A stretch of 9,386 nucleotides of DNA, taken from the NCBI GenBank assembly GCA_900551335.1, contig URVO01000040.1:1-9386 (forward strand), written 5' to 3'. Below are positions 1 through 5,552 of the stretch, in pieces (position 1 is the first letter of the stretch; every line of letters begins with the position of its first letter). The translations under genes were made by a program, and so were the position numbers. Under the pieces are notes generated by a model. The model had not been told where the DNA came from and made no database searches. It was given only the letters and a program-made list of their open reading frames with translations. Source of the stretch: an uncultured Phascolarctobacterium sp. (lineage in GTDB: Bacteria; Bacillota; Negativicutes; Acidaminococcales; Acidaminococcaceae).

Positions 1-33
1 CGCAGTCACAGGAATTCCTACTAATTTTAACAT
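1..33 (-). CDS. mraY: Probable MraY N-terminus (partial, runs off the window)
   Basis: Eleven codons, beginning MLKLVGIPVTA, remain open to the window edge. An SD-like GAGAG run lies about 9 bases upstream of the ATG. MraY is the membrane phospho-MurNAc-pentapeptide transferase that makes lipid I from the MurF product, and it commonly follows murF in dcw clusters. The short hydrophobic start fits the first membrane segment of MraY, but 11 residues are too few for a sequence-based identification. The call rests mainly on gene order. The start lies 216 bp after the murF stop, an unusually long gap for this cluster, and most of it is filled by a folded element. Confidence 0.42.
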   Translation of the reverse strand, partial: MLKLVGIPVTA

Positions 34-73
34 GAAATAAAACTCTCTCTCTATAGAATTGAAACCCCTAGAA

Positions 74-246
74 AGACCGCAGAGAAGGTATCAGATACGA
101 GGAACGGCGACGACGGCGTACTAAAGGTACTCCTCACCCTTCGGGTATTAGCACGACCAACAAGTTCTCGCTTCGCTACGCTTGCGACAACTTGGGTCTT
201 TGCGTCAGGAGCCGTTCCGAAGTAGATGGTGCCTTATATGCGGTCT
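74..246. repeat. 173-bp structured palindromic element between murF and mraY
   Basis: The ends are exact 8-base inverted repeats, AGACCGCA (74-81) and TGCGGTCT (239-246). Inside them, 85-92 pairs with 228-235 (two G-U type pairs), and GGAACGGC (101-108) pairs exactly with GCCGTTCC (211-218). The enclosed part holds three local hairpins: GTAC/GTAC (118-121/127-130), ACCC/GGGT (136-139/143-146), and a long arm, GACC (155-158) with GGTC (195-198) continuing as 161-171 with 184-194 with one mismatch. The whole can fold as a long stem ending in a multi-way junction, on either strand. It begins 3 bp after the murF stop codon. It could be an interspersed palindromic repeat or MITE-like element, a structured mraY leader, or a small RNA. 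The strand and function are not determined, and I do not recognise the family. Confidence 0.6.
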
Positions 247-249
247 AAG

Positions 250-1614
250 TCACTTAAATAATTCCAACATCTTCCCCACCTGCATCGAGTTGCTGCCCTT
301 CAGCAGGATGATGTCTCCGGCCGTCGCCAGCTGGCGCAGCTTGTCTGCTGCCCCCTGACGGTCAGCATAATGACAGCCTTCGCCGCCGAGCTTTTTGACC
401 TCTTCGCTGATATAAGCAGCCTCAGGTCCATAGGTCAGCACATAGTCGACGCCGTTTTCTACGGCCCAGCGGCCTACGCGGCGGTGCGCATCCTCGCTGA
501 TAGCGCCCAGCTCCAGCATGTCTGCCAGCACAGCAATCGTGCGTACAGCGCCATGCGCCGCCTTCTTCGCCTCAGCCAGAGTTTTCAGCGCTGCCTCCAT
601 AGAAGCAGGGCTGGCGTTATAGGCATCGTTGATAAAGGTGATGTCACCGATATAGATAATCTCCTGACGGCTGCCGGTCAGACGTGCTGTCGCCAGCGCC
701 TTCGCGCTGTCCTCCATCGGTACGCCGTAGCAGGCAGCTCCGGCGATGGCGCTCAGAGCGTTGTACACGTTGTGCTCACCGATGAGCTGCAGGCGTACGC
801 TGACACTTTTGCCGCTCTTCTTCTCGGTGCAGGTGAAGGTCGTGCCTAAGGCCGAGGTCACGATATCACTGCCGCGGTAGTCGCAGTTCTCGCCCAGGCC
901 GAAGTAAACAACCTGCGCCTTCGTCTTGCCTGCTGCTGCCAGCACATATTCGTTGTCGCCGTTGAGCACAGCAAAGCCGTCGCTCGGAAGGTCAACGACA
1001 ATCTCGCTCTTGGCCTTGCCGATGTTTTCCATGCTGCCAAGAAGCTCCATGTGCGTTTCGCCCACGTTGGTAATCAGGCCGCTGTCCGGCTCCGCAATGC
1101 GGCACAGCTCAGCAATCTGGCCCAAGCCGCGCATACCCATCTCGACTACGGCGATATCCGTGTCGGGCTGGATAGACAACAGCGTCTTTGGCAGACCGAT
1201 TTCGTTGTTGAAGTTGCCCTGCGTTTTCACAACCTTGTATTTGGCACCAAGGCAGGCTGCCAGCAAATCCTTCGTCGAGGTCTTTCCGTTTGAGCCGGTA
1301 ATCGCAAAAACCTTCAGGCCCTGCTGCTTCAGGCGGTAGGCATGCGCCAGCTGCTGATAAGCAAGCAGCGTATCCTTAACCTTAAACACCGAAACGCCTG
1401 CTGGCAGGCCTTCCACGTCATGCGAAACCACCACGCCTGCTGCGCCAAGCTCAGCAGCCTTCACGCAGTAATCATGGCCGTCGAAATTGCCGCCCTTGAG
1501 CGCTACGAACAGCTCGCCCGGCTTTACGGCACGGGAGTCCGTCGTCACGCCTGTAAAATCAAAATCTGCTATAGCAGCCTTCGTAGCTGCAATAACCTCA
1601 CTGGCTTTCATCAT
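250..1614 (-). CDS. murF: UDP-MurNAc-tripeptide--D-Ala-D-Ala ligase MurF
   Basis: A 454-residue Mur ligase that adds D-alanyl-D-alanine to UDP-MurNAc-tripeptide in the cytoplasm with ATP, completing the pentapeptide precursor. The N-terminal substrate domain contains the TDSRAV motif near residue 25. The ATP-binding domain has the P-loop TGSNGKTST at about 106-114, followed by GNFNNEIGLP (133-142), VVEMGMRG (156-163) and NVGETHMELLG (183-193). The C-terminal domain has GEHNVYN (279-285), TGSRQE (313-318) and NDAYNASPASM (329-339). NFNNEIG and NDAYNASP are typical of MurF rather than MurC, MurD or MurE. Length is normal for the family. The ATG overlaps the murE stop as ATGA, and GGAG lies 9 bases upstream, so the first of the two tandem Met codons is preferred. 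Translational coupling to murE is likely. Confidence 0.97.
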   Translation of the reverse strand: MMKASEVIAATKAAIADFDFTGVTTDSRAVKPGELFVALKGGNFDGHDYCVKAAELGAAGVVVSHDVEGLPAGVSVFKVKDTLLAYQQLAHAYRLKQQGLKVFAITGSNGKTSTKDLLAACLGAKYKVVKTQGNFNNEIGLPKTLLSIQPDTDIAVVEMGMRGLGQIAELCRIAEPDSGLITNVGETHMELLGSMENIGKAKSEIVVDLPSDGFAVLNGDNEYVLAAAGKTKAQVVYFGLGENCDYRGSDIVTSALGTTFTCTEKKSGKSVSVRLQLIGEHNVYNALSAIAGAACYGVPMEDSAKALATARLTGSRQEIIYIGDITFINDAYNASPASMEAALKTLAEAKKAAHGAVRTIAVLADMLELGAISEDAHRRVGRWAVENGVDYVLTYGPEAAYISEEVKKLGGEGCHYADRQGAADKLRQLATAGDIILLKGSNSMQVGKMLELFK

Positions 1615-3095
1615 TTTTTATCACTCCAGTATTCCATAACTACTTCTTTATCGTCAAAGTGAATGGTTCTGTCCTTCAGAATCTGGTAATTTTCGTGGCC
1701 CTTGCCTGCAATCAGGATAACATCATCAGCAGCTGCATGAGCCAATGCAAAGTTGATAGCCTCGCGGCGGTCGCTTTCGCGATACACCTCTTTACCGGCC
1801 GGAACTTCGGTCAGCGCCGTAAAGATTTCGTCGATAATCAGCTCAGGATCCTCGGTACGCGGATTGTCAGAGGTGACAACAACCTTGTCAGCCAGCTTGA
1901 GCGCCAGCGCACCCATAATCGGGCGCTTCTTGTTGTCGCGGTCGCCGCCGCAGCCAAACACTGCCCACAGCTTGCCCTTCGTAATGGAGCGTGCAGTGTT
2001 GAGCACGTTTTCCAGACCGTCGGGAGTATGTGCATAGTCCACGATAACGGTGTAGGGCTGACCTGCCTCGACCAGCTGGAAGCGGCCCGGCACGCCGTCG
2101 AAGCCGTCGAGCACAGCCTCAATCGTTGCCTTGTCAATTTTCTCAGCCAGCATGGCGCCGATAACGCCCATAACGTTATACACGTTGAACTCGCCGGTAA
2201 TCTTCAGCTCGAGGTCCATCTCGCCCACCGGAGTGTGCAGCTTGAGCTGCATATGCTTCGGCTCAACCGTAAAGGTCAGCGGATAGATATCGTTGTCCTT
2301 GCCCTCGCCAAAGGTCAGCACGTTGGCCTGCGTGCGTTCCTTGATAATAGCGGAGCTGGGATCGTCCATGTTGAACACAGCATTTTTATTCGGCTTCTTG
2401 CCGTCCGTCAGATGCTCAAAGAGCAGGCTCTTGGCATCGCGGTAGTTTTCCATCGTCTTGTGGAAGTCCAGATGGTCCTGCGTAATATTCGTCAGCACAG
2501 CGCAGTCATATTCAATGCCTGCTACGCGCTTGAGCGCCAGCGCATGGCTGGAAACCTCCATAACGCAGTAGTCGCAGCCCGCACACACCATTTTGTATAA
2601 TGTTTTCTGCAGGTCGACAACGTCCGGAGTCGTGTTATGCGAATCCGTAACCTCGTCCTCAATCATAATGTTAATCGTGCCGATTAAGCCGACCTTGAAG
2701 CCTGCCTTACGCAGAATCAGGCGGATGATATTAGTAGAGGTGGTCTTGCCATTCGTACCCGTCACGCCAATCATACGCAGCTTTTTGCCCGGATAATCAT
2801 AGAAGAACGGCGTCACGGCCTCCATCGCTGCACGCGTATCCGCAACCTGAATCAGCGTTACGCCGGCAGGAGCCTCCTGCGGCATATCCTCAACGAGCGC
2901 TGCCACAGCGCCCTTCTCTGCCGCCATTGCTAAAAATTTATGACCATCTACAGTCGCGCCCTTCAGACAGATAAACAAGCTGCCTGCCTGCACAGCGCGG
3001 GAATCAGCAGTTACATCGGTAATCACTTGCTTGCTGTCGCCAACCACCTTAGCATCGGGCAGTAACGTCAGCAGTGAAGCCAATTGCTTTTCCAT
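1611..3095 (-). CDS. murE: UDP-MurNAc-L-Ala-D-Glu:meso-diaminopimelate ligase MurE
   Basis: A 494-residue Mur ligase that adds the third stem-peptide residue to UDP-MurNAc-dipeptide. Visible motifs are TADSRAV (29-35), the P-loop GTNGKTT (113-119), NTTPD (154-158), EVSSHAL (180-186), TNITQDHLDFH (202-212), Lys222 in the YRDAKS context of the carbamylated lysine, GEFNVYN (301-307), PGRFQ (336-340), DYAHTPD (353-359), and DNPR (410-413) followed by a GKGHE motif. DNPR marks meso-diaminopimelate enzymes, so the wall should be DAP-type. The reading frame is open 31 codons further upstream, but a perfect AGGAGG sits 7 bases before the chosen ATG, and the upstream extension has no MurE character. 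The stop overlaps the murF start. A separate promoter lies in the gap after ftsL. Confidence 0.97.
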   Translation of the reverse strand: MEKQLASLLTLLPDAKVVGDSKQVITDVTADSRAVQAGSLFICLKGATVDGHKFLAMAAEKGAVAALVEDMPQEAPAGVTLIQVADTRAAMEAVTPFFYDYPGKKLRMIGVTGTNGKTTSTNIIRLILRKAGFKVGLIGTINIMIEDEVTDSHNTTPDVVDLQKTLYKMVCAGCDYCVMEVSSHALALKRVAGIEYDCAVLTNITQDHLDFHKTMENYRDAKSLLFEHLTDGKKPNKNAVFNMDDPSSAIIKERTQANVLTFGEGKDNDIYPLTFTVEPKHMQLKLHTPVGEMDLELKITGEFNVYNVMGVIGAMLAEKIDKATIEAVLDGFDGVPGRFQLVEAGQPYTVIVDYAHTPDGLENVLNTARSITKGKLWAVFGCGGDRDNKKRPIMGALALKLADKVVVTSDNPRTEDPELIIDEIFTALTEVPAGKEVYRESDRREAINFALAHAAADDVILIAGKGHENYQILKDRTIHFDDKEVVMEYWSDKK

Positions 3096-3102
3096 ATATA
3101 AA

Positions 3103-3108
3103 CCTCCT
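3103..3108 (-). promoter_or_regulatory. Ribosome binding site fixing the murE start
   Basis: A perfect AGGAGG on the minus strand, 7 bases before the ATG at 3095. It decides against the longer open frame that begins at 3188. Confidence 0.85.
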
Positions 3109-3162
3109 ATACACCTGCGCAAAGCACGCAGTCTTTTTTTCTTACCTAAAGCGAAATTGAAA

Positions 3163-3184
3163 GGGGCAGCCTGACGGCTGCCTC
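3163..3184 (-). terminator. Hairpin in the ftsL-murE gap (weak terminator or leader stem-loop)
   Basis: GGCAGCC (3165-3171) pairs exactly with GGCTGCC (3176-3182) across a 4-base loop, extended outward by one wobble and one G-C pair. On the minus strand it is followed by TTTCAATTT, a broken T tract rather than a full one. It could partly terminate transcripts coming from ftsL. It also lies about 11-32 bases downstream of the predicted start of the murE promoter, so a 5' stabilising or attenuating stem is equally possible. Confidence 0.5.
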
Positions 3185-3201
3185 CCAAATTCTCATGTTA
3201 A

Positions 3202-3210
3202 ATTATATCA
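3202..3210 (-). promoter_or_regulatory. Extended -10 promoter for murE-murF
   Basis: On the minus strand the sequence reads TGATATAAT: a perfect TATAAT (3202-3207) preceded by TGn (3208-3210). No good -35 is seen at 16-18 bases, which is common for extended -10 promoters. The predicted start is near 3195, giving a murE leader of about 100 bases that contains the hairpin at 3163-3184. Confidence 0.5.
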
Positions 3211-3233
3211 CAAAGCCGTTTGAATAGCTATGT

Positions 3234-3635
3234 TTATTTGCTTTTCGCAGCCATAGAATTGCTGTTTTTTGCAGCTTGCCCTGACTTCACGTAGATATTG
3301 CTGCGAGCAACATTCATACCCAGACGCTGCTGTGCCAGGCCAATAATTCTTTCAGGCCCTTTAAGCTGCTCAACCTCAATTTTCAGCTCGTTATTCTTTG
3401 CAATCAGCTGCTGCTCCTGCCGCTCCAGCTGCAAAAGCTGCTGACCGCTCAAAACCACAGCCTCACTGCGCCAGACAACAAACATATATGTTGCCAGCAC
3501 AATAACAGCCGTCAAAATAGCTCGGCCCAGAGCCACCCTATTATCCCCCTGGTGACGCGGTGCCCGCCTTGGCTGCTGCTCCTGCCCGACCTGCTGTTGC
3601 TGCCATGCATAATTATCATATTTTCTTGCTAACAT
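3234..3635 (-). CDS. ftsL: Cell division protein FtsL-like (bitopic, coiled coil)
   Basis: A 133-residue small bitopic membrane protein. The cytoplasmic N-terminus (1-37) is rich in Gln and Arg. One membrane segment covers about 38-55 (AILTAVIVLATYMFVVW). A leucine/glutamine heptad-type coiled coil at about 64-95 lies outside the membrane, followed by GPERIIGLAQQRLGM (93-107), a pattern typical of FtsL ends. FtsL joins DivIC/FtsB and DivIB/FtsQ to activate septal wall synthesis. Family members diverge strongly, so the call relies on topology plus position after rsmH. Two Met codons compete. AGGAG directly abuts the first ATG (3644), with no spacing, but is 9 bases from the second (3635), which I chose. 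The next gene is murE, not the usual transpeptidase gene. Confidence 0.85.
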   Translation of the reverse strand: MLARKYDNYAWQQQQVGQEQQPRRAPRHQGDNRVALGRAILTAVIVLATYMFVVWRSEAVVLSGQQLLQLERQEQQLIAKNNELKIEVEQLKGPERIIGLAQQRLGMNVARSNIYVKSGQAAKNSNSMAAKSK

Positions 3636-3644
3636 AGGACTCAT

Positions 3645-3649
3645 CTCCT
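3645..3649 (-). promoter_or_regulatory. Ribosome binding site fixing the ftsL start
   Basis: AGGAG on the minus strand touches the ATG at 3644 without a spacer and lies 9 bases before the ATG at 3635, favouring the second start. Confidence 0.65.
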
Positions 3650-3686
3650 AAATTTGTACATAGGCTGCTTGCAACAACAAATCAGC

Positions 3687-4619
3687 TTAAATTTTAATGG
3701 CATATCTCAATCTTGCACTGCGGCTGCGAGGATTCTCCTCGACCTCCTGCTTCGACGGCACAATATTGCCCGTCTTTTTCAGCAGCGGCTTCTTACCGCA
3801 AACGCACACCGGCAGCTGCGGCGGACAGGTGCAGCCCTTCGCCAGCTTAGCAAAGGTTTGCTTAATAATTCTGTCCTCCAGCGAATGGAAGGTGATGACA
3901 CCGATGCGGCCACCGCTCTTTAAGCGGCTCACCGCTGCTTCCATCGTATCAGCCAGTATACCCAGCTCGTTGTTTACCTCTATACGGATAGCCTGAAAGG
4001 TGCGCTTAGCCGGATGCGGTCCGTCCAGACGCGCTCCCTTAGGAATCGCTTTTTTAATAATATCGACAAGCTGGAAGGTCGTCGTAATCGGCTGCTGCTT
4101 ACGCTCATTGACGATAAATTGCGCAATACGCTTGCTCCAACGCTCCTCACCGTAGCGGTGAATAATATCCGCCAGCTCCTCTTCCTTATAATGGTTGACA
4201 ATATATTCTGCGTCCAGCTTCGCTTCCTTGTTCATGCGCATGTCGAGAGGACCGTCATGCATATAGGAAAAGCCACGCTCCGGTGTATCCAGCTGGTAGC
4301 TCGACACGCCCAGGTCGAAGAAAATACCGTCAATCTGCTCAATGCCCATGCTGTCTAAAACCTGGGCAAAGTTTTCAAAGTTAGACTTCGCCACCACGGT
4401 CTTACAGGCAAACTTGTTCAAAAGACGCTCCGAGCCTGCAGCAATAGCGTCGTCGTCCTGGTCGATGCCAATCAGCATACCGCCAGCCTCCAGCTGCGCT
4501 GCAAAAGCACTGCTGTGTCCGGCGCCGCCCATCGTGCAGTCCACATATATACCATTTTTATCTATAATGAGAAAATCCACGCTTTCCTGCAGCAGGATGC
4601 TCGTATGCTTAAATTCCAT
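3687..4619 (-). CDS. rsmH: 16S rRNA (cytosine-1402-N4)-methyltransferase RsmH (MraW)
   Basis: A 310-residue SAM-dependent methyltransferase that makes N4-methyl-C1402 in the ribosomal P site of 16S rRNA. The start [12 protein letters not shown] is typical of the family. The SAM-binding motif [10 protein letters not shown] is at 27-36 and GIDQDDDAI at 51-59. [11 protein letters not shown] (101-111), the DGPLDMRM block (122-129), the [12 protein letters not shown] region and the C-terminal [11 protein letters not shown] motif complete the RsmH pattern. An alternative ATG six codons upstream overlaps the mraZ stop as TGATG. The downstream ATG is preferred because GGTGAG lies 4 bases before it and the family normally begins at this point. 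The gene lies 17 bp after mraZ in the same transcription unit. Confidence 0.96.
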   Translation of the reverse strand: MEFKHTSILLQESVDFLIIDKNGIYVDCTMGGAGHSSAFAAQLEAGGMLIGIDQDDDAIAAGSERLLNKFACKTVVAKSNFENFAQVLDSMGIEQIDGIFFDLGVSSYQLDTPERGFSYMHDGPLDMRMNKEAKLDAEYIVNHYKEEELADIIHRYGEERWSKRIAQFIVNERKQQPITTTFQLVDIIKKAIPKGARLDGPHPAKRTFQAIRIEVNNELGILADTMEAAVSRLKSGGRIGVITFHSLEDRIIKQTFAKLAKGCTCPPQLPVCVCGKKPLLKKTGNIVPSKQEVEENPRSRSARLRYAIKI

Positions 4620-4636
4620 TAGTCTCACCAGCTGCA

Positions 4637-5068
4637 TCAGATGCCAAGGTCCGCCAGCTGCTCAGCCAGCTCATTCACATCCTCTGCACTTTCTTCGTTA
4701 TATTGCTGCCACTTCGCAGCATCCCAGATTTCTGCGCGGCTGCCCACGCCGACAATCACAGCATCACGCTCCAGCCCTGCATAACGTCGCAGGCTGGCGG
4801 GCAGCAGCACTCTGCCCTGCTTGTCGCATTCGCCCTCACAGGCGCCGCCAAAAAGAAATCTTGTAAAATCACGTGCTGTCTTACGGCTCATCGGCAAAGA
4901 AGCGAGCTTCTGCTCCACACGCTGCCACTCGTCCATCGCGTAGACAAACAGGCAGCCGTCCAGGCCCTTCGTGATAATAAACTTACCGCCGAGTCCCTCG
5001 CGCAGCTTTGCAGGCATAGCTATGCGGCCCTTAGTGTCTATACTGTGTTCATATTCACCGAGCAGCAT
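4637..5068 (-). CDS. mraZ: Transcriptional regulator MraZ
   Basis: A 143-residue DNA-binding protein, first gene of the dcw cluster. It carries two SpoVT/AbrB-type half domains, each with the signature DxxGRxxxPxx[15 protein letters not shown] in the N-terminal half and [13 protein letters not shown] in the C-terminal half. MraZ forms rings and represses its own operon by binding short direct repeats at its promoter. Such repeats are visible just upstream (5086-5104). The frame is open 7 codons further (to 5089), but AGGAGG lies 7 bases before the chosen ATG, and [15 protein letters not shown] is the standard MraZ start. The length equals the usual family size. The stop sits within 20 bp of the rsmH start. 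Confidence 0.96.
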   Translation of the reverse strand: MLLGEYEHSIDTKGRIAMPAKLREGLGGKFIITKGLDGCLFVYAMDEWQRVEQKLASLPMSRKTARDFTRFLFGGACEGECDKQGRVLLPASLRRYAGLERDAVIVGVGSRAEIWDAAKWQQYNEESAEDVNELAEQLADLGI

Positions 5069-5075
5069 GGCGCAA

Positions 5076-5081
5076 CCTCCT
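5076..5081 (-). promoter_or_regulatory. Ribosome binding site fixing the mraZ start
   Basis: AGGAGG on the minus strand, 7 bases before the ATG at 5068. It also forms part of a degenerate third copy of the MraZ box (GAAGGAGG), so a protein bound here could hinder initiation as well as transcription. Confidence 0.75.
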
Positions 5082-5085
5082 TCAC

Positions 5086-5104
5086 CCACTTTTCACCACT
5101 TTTC
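5086..5104 (-). promoter_or_regulatory. MraZ operator: direct repeats upstream of mraZ
   Basis: Two perfect copies of GAAAAGTGG (minus strand; 5086-5094 and 5096-5104) occur with exactly 10-bp periodicity, one helical turn. A degenerate third copy (GAAGGAGG, 5076-5083) stays in phase. The repeats contain the AAAGTG-type and GTGGG/TGGG-type cores described for MraZ boxes. They lie between the -10 element and the start codon, at and just downstream of the predicted transcription start, as expected for an autorepressor site. A further TGGGA (5122-5126) lies inside the promoter spacer. Confidence 0.75.
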
Positions 5105-5107
5105 TCC

Positions 5108-5136
5108 ATTATAACGTTATTTCCCATTTAGTGCAA
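5108..5136 (-). promoter_or_regulatory. Promoter of the dcw cluster (mraZ)
   Basis: A perfect TATAAT (5108-5113) with TTGCAC as -35 (5131-5136) and an optimal 17-base spacer, reading toward mraZ. The predicted start is near 5101, giving a leader of about 33 bases that carries the MraZ boxes. Confidence 0.7.
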
Positions 5137-5189
5137 TAGCTTACAACAAAACCAGCACAAAAATTTTGCAAAAAATCCTCAGAATCAAT

Positions 5190-5218
5190 TTGGCTTTTAT
5201 TGCCCGAGATGCTATAAT
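5190..5218 (+). promoter_or_regulatory. Promoter of the DUF1858 gene
   Basis: TTGGCT (5190-5195) and a perfect TATAAT (5213-5218) are separated by 17 bases, reading rightwards. The predicted start is near 5225, leaving a leader of about 46 bases. It is divergent from the mraZ promoter within the same 200-bp intergenic region. Confidence 0.65.
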
Positions 5219-5270
5219 TATGACATACAGTGTTACAACACAAAATTTTAATCCAAAGGAGAATATCACT

Positions 5271-5480
5271 ATGATTACAAAAGATACCGGCATTATCGAA
5301 GCCGTTCAAAGCCATCCTGAAATTATGGAAGTTTTTGCTGAATACGGTCTGGGCTGCATCGGCTGCATGGCTGCACATTTCGAGACCATCGGCCAGGGCG
5401 CAGGCGCTCATGGCATCGACGTTGACGCTCTGGTTGAAGACATCAACAAGGTTATCGCTGAAGCAGAAGCAAACAAATAA
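5271..5480 (+). CDS. Small CxxC redox protein, DUF1858 / hybrid-cluster-associated disulfide type
   Basis: A 69-residue acidic cytosolic protein without a signal peptide. It matches the DUF1858-like pattern: a short N-terminal helix (GIIEAVQSHPEIMEVFAEYG), a CxxC pair (Cys29, Cys32 in LGCIGCM), then AHFETIGQGAGAHGID and a Leu-rich C-terminal helix. Related domains accompany hybrid cluster proteins and other redox enzymes of anaerobes. The exact role is unknown, and thiol-disulfide or metal chemistry at the CxxC is inference. The frame is open to 5166 upstream, but the ATG at 5271 has AAAGGAG 9 bases before it, and the extension lies across the promoter. It is the only plus-strand gene in the window, standing alone between its own promoter and a strong terminator. 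Confidence 0.85.
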   Translation: MITKDTGIIEAVQSHPEIMEVFAEYGLGCIGCMAAHFETIGQGAGAHGIDVDALVEDINKVIAEAEANK

Positions 5481-5493
5481 TTTTAAGCAAAGT

Positions 5494-5539
5494 AAAACGC
5501 TGTCGTCCAAAGCAGATTGCTCTGGCGACAGCGTTTTTT
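5494..5539. terminator. Bidirectional intrinsic terminator between the DUF1858 gene and the U32 gene
   Basis: AAAACGCTGTCG (5494-5505) pairs perfectly over 12 bp with CGACAGCGTTTT (5526-5537), and T continues to 5539. The loop contains an extra AGCA/TGCT hairpin (5511-5514/5518-5521). The plus strand gives a T6 tract and the minus strand a T4 tract, so it can end both converging transcripts, from the DUF1858 gene and from the U32 gene that stops at 5553. Confidence 0.9.
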
Positions 5540-5552
5540 CATTTATTATATT

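Noticed and set aside
198..206. GACGCAAAG on the minus strand, a string found in c-di-GMP-I (GEMM) riboswitches
   Set aside because: The preceding P2 hairpin with its GNRA loop, the GCAAACC segment and the later tetraloop receptor are all missing, and the surrounding pairing follows a different architecture.
3096..3188. A 31-codon N-terminal extension of MurE starting at 3188
   Set aside because: It runs across the hairpin and the ribosome binding site, does not resemble MurE, and a perfect AGGAGG supports the ATG at 3095.
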